Source: Rhabdornis inornatus
Taxonomy: Eukaryota; Chordata; Aves; Passeriformes; Rhabdornithidae
Assembly: GCA_013397075.1 (NCBI GenBank)
Contig: VWZS01002022.1
Coordinates: 558,001-622,000 of the forward strand
DNA length: 64,000 nucleotides
Reading direction: 5' to 3'
Position numbers and translations under genes: made by a program
Shown: positions 23,601 to 35,600 of the stretch, piece after piece
How the letters are laid out: every line of letters starts with the position of its first letter
Position numbering within the stretch: the first letter of the stretch is position 1
Notes under the pieces: generated by a model
Seen by the model: the letters and a program-made list of their open reading frames with translations, nothing else
Databases searched by the model: none
Told to the model about the DNA's origin: nothing

Positions 23601-26600
23601 AAACGTTCCCAGCAAGCTGTGCTCCCTCCAACACGTGCACATGCCCTCATGCCATGCTCTGGGGCACACAGTGCCCCCATCTATGCCTTGCTCTCCACAC
23701 TGGGGATCTGGGCCATGCCCTCACCAATCTGAGCCAGAAAAACACACTGCAATGTTGGTGCTGCCTCAGGCAGCAGAGGACACCTGGATCAGCTGTCACA
23801 CAGCAGGCACAGGGCCAGTCCCTTTGGAAAGTTTAGCTCAGGACTGGATGGCTTTTTCATCCTCAGGGGGGCTGCAGACTCAGCCTGTGTCATGTTTCAC
23901 AAGGATCTCCATCCTATCAGATGGTGCCTCCATATCCACGCTCCTGCCTGTGGCATTCAATCTGTGTCCCCAGGGAGAGCTGCTCCCGACCCAGTTCGAG
24001 GTGCTAACTGGGACAGGGACAGCTGACTTGGACACAGGTGCTGAACCAGCAGTGACTGAAACCAGAGCAGAGCTACCAACACCCACAGCAGCTCTCAGCA
24101 CAGTCTGCAGAAGGGTGACTGCTCACAACACTCTGGTGCTCTGAAAACACCTGGAGCTGGAGGATCTCCAAGTACTTCCTGTGTTGCCAGGGAGAGAAAC
24201 ATGTTCTGGGATAAGTGAGTGGTTCATCCCAGCAAATACATAATGGAGTTCCCTATCTCCACCCCACACTAACTTCTAATTGATGCTCAGTCCCAGCTCA
24301 GAGGAATCAGAAACCCCAGCAGCAAACAGGAAATGCAGTGATCCTTCTTCATTAGCCAACTTGCACCTTCAATGCAAAAGCCCTGGGCAGAGCAGAAATG
24401 TCTCCCAAATGTTCCCAACTAGGAATGAGTGCAGGCACACATTGCAAGTCCTCATTTCAGCATCTGGAACTGCTCCTTTCTTCTTCTTAGCTCTAGCAAT
24501 TCTCTACCAGTCCTTGCTTACTCTAGCAGAAACTGGAACGTCACAGGAGCCTAAGGGAACCTAATAGCCAGCTCTGCTTTTCACCAGTTCTTTCTGAAAC
24601 CCTGATGCCCTGATGCTTTCTGAAATCCAGAGCCCCAAGAGATCTGATCTCTGTGCTATGGACCACTGCACTCTCCCCAGCCACATTCCAGAAGATACAG
24701 GATTGCACTTTCAAAGTGCAATAATAATAATAATTTACTTAAAAGATGAGTTTTGGTTTGCATTCAAGCTGAATCCTAGCCCAAAGACAACCAGCTTTTC
24801 ATCACCTTTCACTTACAGGCATAAATAGAGCATGTGAGGGACTCCCTGGCTGCAGGGGTAGGATGAGCCTGGACTGGGCACAGGGCTGCTCCAAGGGACA
24901 CTGACCCCAGCATCACACACAGAAATACCTTCCTTCTGTTCCTTCCCAGTTTAAACCAAAAGGCTGTTATTTCTGCCAAGAAATACAGCAGCTTCTTGGC
25001 ATTTCTAAACCACCTTTTCACACTGATGCCGGGACCTGGCATCCTTGCTTCTGCTCTGCCTTGGCTGACATCTACCTTCAAAGCAGCAACCGTTGTCAGC
25101 ACATCACAAAATCTGTCAAATGACTGGGAGGATCAACAAGCTCCTCTGTAGTTCAGCATCTGTGGCAGCAGCACTCTGGGAAGAGGCAGTGTGGATATCA
25201 GTGAAACATGGAGCTGACAGTCTGGGTGAGGGCTGGAGGGTCTGGATGAGGTAGGGGAGGTGCCAGGTGGACACAGCAGCTTCTCAGCCCCACCACCCTG
25301 GGGCAGCAGGCTGTAGCCAGTGGCTTCCTGCAGGCTCTGGGGGAGGTTCTGCCCTGCAGCAAGAGCCAGGACAAGTCTCAGGGTGCTGAGCTCAGACCGA
25401 TTCCCTATATTCCCCATTGGATGACCTTGGCTTTGCTCCAGGTCCCATTTTACTGTTTCTGAAAGTCATACCAGCCACCCGGATGGAAACAGAGTACCAG
25501 ACCTAAAAACACTGCACAGAGCTCAATTGAATCACACCATTCTGTGTGATTCTGAATTCTAATGGCTTTTTGCTTTTCTGGGGTGGCTTAAAAGAGCCTG
25601 CTTTTTCACAAATCTAATTCTCTCTATGTGAACATTTGGATTTCCCCCCCACACAACCCCTAATAAGTAATTAAACAATCTCAGTGAACTTTGCTTCATC
25701 CAGCTTTCAGCAGGGAACATACTGCTGCCCTCAAGGGAACCCAGGATATGTATTTATTGGATTTTTTTTTGTTTCAAATCATTATTTAATCAAGATGAGG
25801 GGGGAGCAGAAATGAAGCCCTCACTCATATTTCAGACTGTAATTCCAAGTGCAATCCCAGACCAAGAGGCAGTGCAGTCTAACAGGTTACAAAAATACAA
25901 TCACTGCTGTCTTCCAATGAAAGTGAACAGCTCCATTTACAGTGGCACAAACAGCCCGGGGCGAGAGATGACAATTCGTTGTCTCAGCCATCCGGGGACA
26001 GCCTCACCCAGAGCCGCAGGATTTCGTCGTGGGGCTTTTTTCTCTTGTTTTGCAACTCACTTCAAAGCGGAGTTAATTTCTCTTTCAGAGGGGCATAACG
26101 CCTGCCTTTCTCTCTTTTTCTAGGCACTGTGCTAATGAAAGGAGTAAAACACTTGTGTCGGTGACCCCGGCGAGCCCAGCTCCCGGCGAGAGCCCGGCCG
26201 ACATCTGCCAGAGCCGCCGGCACAGGGACAGCACCTGCTGGGGCTGCTGGGGATGGATGGGGCTGCATCCTGCCCTGGGGCTCCTCCACCTGCCACAGCT
26301 CGGGGAAGTAGCCTCACCTCTGCTGAGAACCTACCCCAGCTGAAAAGCCAGCTTCTGATGGAGTACAAAAAGCAGAAGTTCTGTAGCAATTCAGTATAAC
26401 AACCCCTTTTTGCACAGTTATGAGTGCCTGACTCAAGGAGCACTGAGTGGGAAAATCCCCCTTTTTTTGAGGGAGTTCAGGGTGAGGCTTCTGTACCACA
26501 AGGGCTAAGCTGAGTCCCAGAGCAGGGAGGCAGTGACACAGCTGTCCCTAAGCTTGGGATTTTTGGGGCTGGATGGTGACACTACTGAGCAGCCTGGCTC

Positions 26601-29600
26601 ACCAATACGTTGCTGGGGTAAACTCCAGAGAATGCCAAGAAAAGTTTTGTTTCTTTTCAAGGATCTTTTTAGCCTGCTGAGGTGCATGCATTGCATCCCC
26701 ACCTCAGCTTGAGTCAGGCTGGCACTGCTTTGGAGCAAGGGTTTGTCTTCCATCACCGCTTTTTGGTGGTATCAATGGATACAGGCACCGATCCTTTCCC
26801 CCCAGCTGCTGCTCCCAGCACTGGGCTGTGGATTTGTCAGACAATAACCAGGGGTAACCTCAGTGCCCCGGCTGGGAGGGGAAAACGAGACAAGAAAAAA
26901 GAGAACAACTTCCATATTTATAGAAGGTTTTGCCTTTCTTGAAGGGCCCTGTTTGCTGTCAAAAACATGCTGCCTAGCACTCAAAAGAATAGTTTTTCCT
27001 ATGTAAGCCAAAACCCAGGCTAGAAAACAGCAGCAGCAAGCCAATATGCAGGTCTGCCATAAGGTTTCCTCAGCCTTCCAGCACACTCTGTCCCAGTCCC
27101 TGCACAGCATTTCCCCATTCTACCTTCCTGCAGACACAAGCACAAAGACAAACAGCATCATTTGGAGCAGCTGTACCCCACTGAGCTTCACTGGAAATCT
27201 GGCTCAAGCCTGTGATAATTTGTGGCATCACAAATGAGTTACAGTGAAAGCAAAGGAGCTGGCAAGGAAAGTGTATGCACGGTGCAGTTATCTTCATCAG
27301 CAACAACAAAGGCAATTAGATCTGTGCCCTGCAGGTATTTATATTGCACTGCTAAAGGAAAGCACAGTGGCACAGTCATCCATCTGTGTCGGTGTGGAAT
27401 AAAGTGCCTGCAGCTGGGCAGGGGTATTCTGTGCAGAAATAAATGCTGCACATTACCCACAGCTTCTCTGTGCCTGCTGAGGCACAGGCCCACAATCCTG
27501 CTCTCCATAGGTGCCTATTGCAGCTGCATGAGATTAAAGGAGGAGAGGGAGAAGCTTGGAAATTCACTGCCAAAAATAAAAGTAGCTGGGAAATTTGAGG
27601 TGTTTCTGCATGTGTACATGCATGTGTGGGTGCATCAGCTTTTGCATAAGAAGGGAAGGAAGCAGCAAGGTAGATGCATAGGCAGGGCATTGTTTTGTGT
27701 GCTTTATCCCCCAGCAGTTCCAGGCAGACCTAGTCAGAAATTGTGGCTGTTTCATTACAAAGGAACGAAGACAAATAGGGTGGGGAGAATAGCAGAATTC
27801 ACCACAAAGCACTTCAAATTTTCAGAAGCAAAACAGTGTAGAATAATAACCATCTTGAAAAGCAAAACCTTTGTTTTGGAAGTGCTATAGCACTATCTCA
27901 TATTCCCCTGTGTCTCTGTGTATTTTTCCCTGATCCTCCTTGGACAATCCCTTTCCTTTGGAGATACGACAGTGCATCTCCCCAGGCAAGGATGGTTTGG
28001 TTTGGAAGCCCCGGCCAGATGGAAGGATAGGGAGTGTAACGTACCAGCTTTCACAGAGGACTGAAACATGCCATTTTTGAATCCTAATTCTGAACCTTTT
28101 CACAAAATGTTTTATTCTACAGCATTTTTTTTCCAGTATGCGATCAACATATTCTGCAAAAGCACATTTTCATTTCAGGCTGCTCTCAAAGTCTGACAGA
28201 ATGAAGCTTATTCATAGAGCAACCATTTACTCATGAAAAGGAAAGGCATCAAAGGGTTGTGTATAGTCATTAATAAATGAGACTAAAGGTTCCCATTCCA
28301 TTTTTCCCTTGCCAGTTTTGAGTACACAATATTTAATGACCTTATTCAGCAAAATTTCAGGGGCAGCTCTTAACCAGGAGCTTCAATTTGAACAAGTGCT
28401 TAAATGTGCTCTTGGTGTCCCAAGAGAATGTACTTCTTTTCGGGACAGAAGGACAGTAGTGGCTTTCATCAGCCATTATGCCTTTTAGTCATTAAAATAT
28501 TTGCTCAAGTTATTAACCCTTACTAGAAAGAACACAGGAGTATCCTGATGACTTTTACTTTGCATCCACCCCCTGCATCCGGAACTATCAAGCTCTTGTC
28601 TTCTCTTTCCTGCAGCTTTTCCATTTGCTTCATTCATTTACCTCGAGTGAAGCAAATGGAAAAGTGAGTGCAGGATGCTTGAGTTTAGCTCATTTTAAAG
28701 CTTTTAAAATTTTAAATTAGAGTTTACTCTTTCTCAGGAAACAGAACAGCTGGCAGTTGGCCTCACAGGACTTAGGGAGCCTGGCTTCCAAGAGAGGAAA
28801 CCTAGCACTAATTAAAAACTAGGCTTAGGCTCAAAAGCATTTATGAAAAACGTGCTGCTTGAACTAAGCAACACCCTGGTGACATGATGCAGTCTTTGGC
28901 TGGCTGTTTCTTTTGGGGGGAGGAGCTCTGAACTCAGCAACACCCCCAGTTCATGACAATGAGCTTCATACCTTTTCTTCCTTTGCGTGTGCGTGCACAC
29001 ATCAGCGTGTGGTGTGAGGTTCTGCTCTCCACGCTGCCTTATAAGGCTTTACAAGCACTGACTCACATGGCCCCACACGCTCTATAACGAGAGCAAATAT
29101 GCATATCTGTAATGCTGAGAGACAGCTTGTGCCTGTCTGTACCCACGTACAATCCCTGGGTATTTTGATCAGCACGCTGTCTGTGTGGGTGAGTGGGTAG
29201 AGTCTCTCCTCTTGCTGGCACCATCTCTCTCCTATCTGATGTAGCTCCTGCGTGTGGCTGAGCTATTTCCAACTGATGACTGGGCCTAAAGGAGAAAACA
29301 ACTTCGGGGCTTGGAGGACTCTGTAGTCAAAACACCTCTAGCATTACACATCCACACGTGTGGCAATCAGATCCTGCACTACCTCCAGTACTATGTAGCA
29401 ATTTCTCTCTCCAGAGTGCCTATCTGATACCAACACCACAGTCAGGACATCACACCTCTGCTTTACTGCTGCCAGGAACAAAGGGGAAACGTGCCACAGA
29501 AAAGGAAGACTGATATCAATCTCTGCCTAATATTTCTCTCCATCTCTTGCTCCCTCAATTCATGTATTATATCATCTCTTTCTGTGTATATGGAAAAACA

Positions 29601-32600
29601 TCCCAAGGCACTGATTTTACCCTCAGATGCACATGCAGTTCCCATTAGCATCAATGAGGGCAGCTCATAAGTCCCAAATTTGGCCCCTGGGCTTGTCAGT
29701 CCAGAGGAATAGTGATCCTAGAAGGATTCTGATAGTCAGAAAACATCCCATGCCAATAATCATTAAATGCCAGCTCATTAAATGTAAATGTTCCTTTTGT
29801 ATATGTTTGATACCCTTTTTCAGCCTGAAGGACTAAACTTTTGGATGTAAAGACCAATGAATTAAGTCCACATCCAGCTGAGCAAAGACTGCATAACAAA
29901 CCTTCCCTCTAAAATATAGTTTCTGGAGGCCACTTTTTCTTTTTTTTTTTTTTTTTTTTTTAATGTCCTCAATTCATTATTCATAGGCTAAAGGCTTTGC
30001 AAGTTTTCCCCCTCTCCAGCCCCACCCTTGGTGTGAAAGTGCTGAAGGAAGGAATGACTTTACATACATTGGAAAACAGCACCATGAATTAATAATACAG
30101 TTTAACCAAGTTCGTCTAACATCACTATAATTGAGTTATAAAAATTTCATATCAGAGTTCTTGCCCAGATTCCTCTGGCTAATTCAAGCAAAGAAGGACA
30201 GTGTGTAATACTTACTACTTCCTTAGAAGACAGGAAGCTGTAGAGTGGGAGGGCTTGGCTGGCTTTTTGACTGGCCTGAACCTCTGCAGAGGAGCTTCTC
30301 TTTGCTGTGATCTTTGAATGGTGCCAGGAGTGTCTTCGCCGTGTTTTTCGCCCTTCCTCCCGAGACCTGGCTCTGTGCCTCCAGGAGACAGGAACAGCCA
30401 AAGTGTTATTCCTTAGGATTGCAGTTGTGCCCATTCCCAGTTCCACACCAACCCTTGGCAGGTCTGTGCTAGGGCTCTGTGTATGGGACAATGTTTTCCC
30501 ATATGACTGCTCTGTGGACTCATGAGGGAGAGAAAAGGGATGTTTAGCTTTTCTATTTTTAAAGAAAATTAATAATTTTGCATCCAGGCTTTGGACTTTA
30601 ACCTGAAATTTCAGCTCCAATGCATGATTTTGTGGTGGCTCAAGGCAGACCATGACCTTGGTGCATCCTAGAATGTTCCTGTGGTGATACACCTCCAAGA
30701 GAAAACACACTGCTCTTGCATGAGCACCCCTCCAATTACTGATTGCATTCCTCCCCCCACTGATCCTCAGCTTTCCATTAGAAAATTCCCAGTACTTAGG
30801 AGGAGTGACGTAGGAGAGTGGGGGTGGGCTGTTCAAGTGCTTTCAGAGAACATGAAACATGAACTCATTATGTGTATAAATCACTTGCTATTGCAGCAAT
30901 GCTGGGTCTAGCACCAGCATCCTCTTAGCCGGCCCCAGGATGCATCTGTCATCCACAGGAGAGATTTTAATCAGGTCAAACACAATGACTATAGATTGCC
31001 ACGGGCAAATATATTTCCATTGCTAAGACCATGTTTAAGGGTTTCCTGGGACATCAGCAGTACAGAGCCCTTGGGCTGGGGAAGGGACACTAGACTGGAA
31101 TCAGCTGTCATGGGCTGATCATCAGCCATGGGGATTAGAAGTGACTGTCAGACCAAAAAGCTGCAGCCGCTGCTTCTTGAGGCAAAACCCTTCCATCGCT
31201 GAGACCGCAAACAGCTCAGCCCCCAGTGAGTGACATTGCTGCTACCAGAATGGGAAGTGGCTGTGCACAGAGAGCCTGTGGGTCACACAGGCTGTGGCAG
31301 CCACATCCTTGAGCCCAGCAGGAAGGCTGAAGACGCTGAGCTTGGGAGCAGTGCTGTTACCTGCTCCGGCAGCTGGGGGAGTGGGAGTCGGAGCTCTCCG
31401 AGCGAGAGTGGCAGCGCCGATGCCGATGGGATTTCCGGGTGCGCCCACGAGAGCTTCAAGAAGCAGAAAGGAAAACCAGCATTAGGTTAGCAGGTGGGGG
31501 GATGCGAGAGCCAGCAGCTGAAGGCTGAGGTCGATAATGTTCAAATCAGAAGGGAGGTATGCCTTTTAAACCAAAGAGATTGGTGTATGAAACACGGCAC
31601 TGAACATCAAGGCACGAGAAATTCTCCATCTCTTCATTGCTGCAGTGACATCTTCCTGAGATCTCTGCTAGCATTTTACACACAAGCTATTAGATTGGCT
31701 CTGTAGCATGCTGGGGGCAGATTTGGAGACAAGCACGTGCGAGTGCAGCAGCCAGCACCAATCCTTTCAAGACTTTAGAGAGTCATGTGCTTGCCTTTCA
31801 TCCTGCAGCCTACACTATAACAGCCAGGCAACTGCCCAAGAGCTTCCTCTTGCTGAGCCTTGGGGGAAGCACCATCTCTCTGGGCAAGCCATCACAAACC
31901 TCCAGCCCTCTCCCTTGTGTTAAAGAGCAGGTACGGAAGGACAAGCTCCAAGTGATAGAGTACACTCAGTAGCAGCCAGCCTTCCCCACCCTCTCTATGG
32001 AGAGCATTTAGCCAGTCCTGTGGGCAGCTCTGGTGGTTGCTGCACAAAGTACAGCTTCCCTAAGCACAGTCTGCCTCGTGCACAGCTCCTGCTTGAGAGA
32101 CAGGACCATTTCCCTGGCTTCTGACAGGGGCCCAGTCATTGGGGCTGCCTTTCCTGACAGGGCCTGAGGACAGTCCTCAGCAAAATGTGTGTAGGGGACA
32201 GAGGGCCAGTGCCCTGCTGCAGTTCCCTTTGCACCACCAGGCTGTTTCTCATGGATTACCTGGCCCTGCTACTTCAGGGCTATAGCTGTCCATGCCAACA
32301 GCCCAAGTCCTGGGTGCAGAGAGCAGGGTGACAAGGGTGGCAGGCTAGCTGCCACCTTCTGTGCCCTGTCCCTCCCATTTTTGTTCACCACAGCAGTTAT
32401 TTTAGATCTGGAAGCGTTTCCATGGCTGTGCCAGCAGGCAAAGCTAACTGTGGGTGAGCTGGTGGGAACAGCCTGGCTTCATGGCCACACTACACAGGCA
32501 CTGACAGCACAAATACAACCTGCTTGGACAGCATTTAGCAACTTGCTGGTATAAAAGCTCAGCAAATAATTGCTTGAGAACAGCATCTCCTTTAAGACAA

Positions 32601-35600
32601 AAGGGCAACCTCCAGGGCAATTCCTTCAACTCTGCTTGACTGTTTTCTTTGATGCTTTTCACACCCAATGATTATATTTTAAAAAAACTTCTCATGTTGC
32701 GATCCTCCTTTCTTATTCCCATACAGCTGAAATCAGCAACACTGAACATCTTTCACTCATGTAGTGGATTTGTGTGAAAACCCCTGTGTTTGTGCTTCAC
32801 CCCCTGCACCAGTCCCTCCAATTTGTTTTCCCTTCCTGCAGAAGAGAAAACTGGTCCTGTGTAACTTAGATAACAATGCAAAGGTAAGTCAAAGCAGTGT
32901 GATTATACAAAAAATCCTCATGGGATCCATCTGATCCACGCCTGGGAGCAAAAGGTTTGCAGAAACTGGGAGTAGTTGAGCTCTGATTTGCCAGCAGAAA
33001 GATGAGGCTAAAACGCCTTGGCTGGTTTATCCCCAAAGAGCAATTCCAGCAGCTGTAGCTCCCTGAGGTCAGGGCACACCAGCAGGACATGGATCTCAGC
33101 TTTAACTGCACTGTTAGGGTCCTGCTGTGTTAGGCTGGGGAGGTACCTCCTTTCACAGATAACCCAGGAAGCCTCTCTTTTACCACCGACGTTTCTGGGT
33201 GCAGGGCTGCCCAGTTTGAGGGGAAACTGAGCTGAAACGGTGCCACTTAATGTGCAGAAATCTCAGCAAAAAGGAGATTGTTTTCTGCATGCAATGGAGA
33301 TGGCCTGTGCAGGCAGTATCTCAAGGCCCAGCAAAGCTGGCCAGGACATCCGTGCCCAAAGTTCAGCCCCAGGACTGTTTCCTCGCTCTGAAAGAAGTGA
33401 GAAGCCACAAGCTACAGTTCCCAGAACACAGAGAATGAAGGGAAAAACACAGGCAGCTTAGAGTCCTTCCTTCCAGTCCTGAGGAACCCCATTTTATGCC
33501 ATGCCTCTCGATTATGTGCCCCACAGGACAAGGACTGTGTTCTGCTAACACTCCAGGGCTGAACCTCAACACCAGATTTTTGCAAACTCCATCCCCTCCA
33601 CACATTCCCTTCTCTTCCCCTTGACCCCATACATGCTCTTAGCTTTACTGTATCTCATGAGTAGGTCCTAATGCAACCTCCTAGAGCAGCAAACCAGGAG
33701 TTGCTGAGGCCCTTCTCAGTAAGACTGTGCCAGCCTGTCCTTTTGGTAGGTCAGAGTTCAGCTCCTCAGGCTGCCCCCACCAGACTTCTCTCTGAACTGG
33801 GTGGACAAGACTCTGCACATCCATGTAAAATAAACAAACTACAGAAGCAGGTGTCACAAAAGAAAGGCAGAGGAAAGATCTCCAGCCTCTACAAACCCTT
33901 TTCCATTCTGGCAAAACCAGAATTGCTGGTTTTAGCTTCAAAATAATCCTGAGAAATGCTTAGAGCTGTGCAGCAGGTATTAACTCCAGGGGCCCCACCA
34001 CATCAAGCACTTCCTAGCCCCACACTGTGCACAGGCAGGGCAGAGAACTCCATGAACCACTACTTACTGTTTTTTGTGTTTTCTTTCTTCCTTTCTCTTA
34101 CTTTTGGGGCTTGAAGAACTAAATAAGAAATGGCTAATTAATTCGGAGATTTCTGTTCCGATAAAAAGCTGCACAATCACATGTCAATGTTACAGCTCAG
34201 TTGCCCAAAAGCATGCAGTAAAAATGAAAGGGATTCATGATTGTCACAGCACAGGGGGTCTGAGTGCCTGCTGACAAATCTGCTTCATGGGCTTGGCCAA
34301 AACCCTCAAAGGGATCAGCCAACTTGGTGGCTTTGCCTTTTTGCACAGAGAAAATGAGCACTTCTCAATAATGTATACACATATACTGGAATCAGAAGAG
34401 CTCTTCCAGTCCACACCTGGGGAGTCACTGAGCCCAGACCCACATGGAATGGGGGGACCCAAGGGGATTCCACAAAGAAACACAGAAGAAATGTCTCCTG
34501 CCCCCACTCAGTGAACATCGACCTTGGATAGACCATCAAACTCTTATTTCTAAGGGACCACCCATACTTGCTCAGCTCTTACCTGTGCCTTCTCTTCTTT
34601 GATGATAACCTGCAAGACACAAATATGTACAGTGAATGCAGGGTCTCAGAAAATTGGAAATTTGAGTCCAAGACTGTTTAGGCTCAGACTGACTAGTGAG
34701 AGAAGACTTCATGCAGCAGCTGGGCAGGATGGCCCCACCTCTCCTTTAGCCAGCTGAGAAATGCTGGTGTGGCAGAAGAGACCAGCACACTCTACAAGTA
34801 ATTGAGAATATGATCTTCAGGATAACAAATCTTTAGAGAAATCAGATACATCCCCTATCTCTAGTGGATACATCCCCTTTTTCTCTGCTACTGCCTCCAG
34901 TTTTGCACTGCATGTAGAGGTGGGTCCATTCCCTGCTTTTCTGTATGAAGAACCAAAGTGCAGTCAAGGGAAAAATCCTCTCTGTGTAACTCCAGAGCAG
35001 TCTCACAGCCCAACCAGCACTGTGGCCCTGTCTTGCCTCCTGGAGCTCCCCGGGATGACATAGGAGACACCTCTCTCATCCAGAACACCCTGATGGCATG
35101 GAGGACACGTCCCTGCAGCAAGGCCTGGCCCCAGTGCACTGCACACCCCACTGTCTCCTCTCAGCTTGGGGCACAACATCCTGCAGAAGACACAGCCTGA
35201 AGTCCTGGAGGGGCTGTGAGACTGCCTCTGGTAAAGTCACTTGGGGTGTGTAGCTGAAATCCTACCAAGTGTCTGGAAACAACCTCCACTGGTCACTAAT
35301 CCTGAATGGTTCATATCATGCTGTCTTATGGGACCAGCTCCAGCTTATCCTTGGCTTGCAGGGGCATAAATGGCTACCAGAGGTTCAAAGCCAAAGAGTC
35401 TCTGACCCAGGACTTCCATCAGGAGATGGCATTCACAAAAAAAGCATAAGAATCCCTTCTTGGGAAGAAAGTGTTTTGAAGGAGTTCCTATATCCTTGTC
35501 TCTCCTTCTCCCTTGCTCTTCTTTGGAGATTCAAGCTCAGCTTTTCACCCTGTTATACACTTTTGGTAGCTTCTCTCTTTGGTTGAATATATTATTAATA

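Larger units (their letters stand above)
21934..30215 (-). other. SRRM4 intron 8
   Basis: This is an 8.3-kb intron. In transcript order it contains a poly(A) tract (29934-29961), a long stem-loop (28608-28675), AT-rich conserved-looking blocks, a candidate poison microexon (22765-22780), and about 700 nt of U-rich sequence with several decoy acceptors just before exon 9. It is the only phase-0 intron in the gene. Confidence 0.85.

Noticed and set aside
24030..24060. RE1/REST-like half site (GGTGCTGAA)
   Set aside because: Only the half site fits and the other half is poor. Reading by eye I found no full RE1 in the window, although REST and SRRM4 are known to oppose each other.
29934..29961. 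Poly(T) as the tail of a processed retrocopy
   Set aside because: No reverse-complemented gene copy or target-site duplication is visible beside it, so it was kept only as a simple tract.
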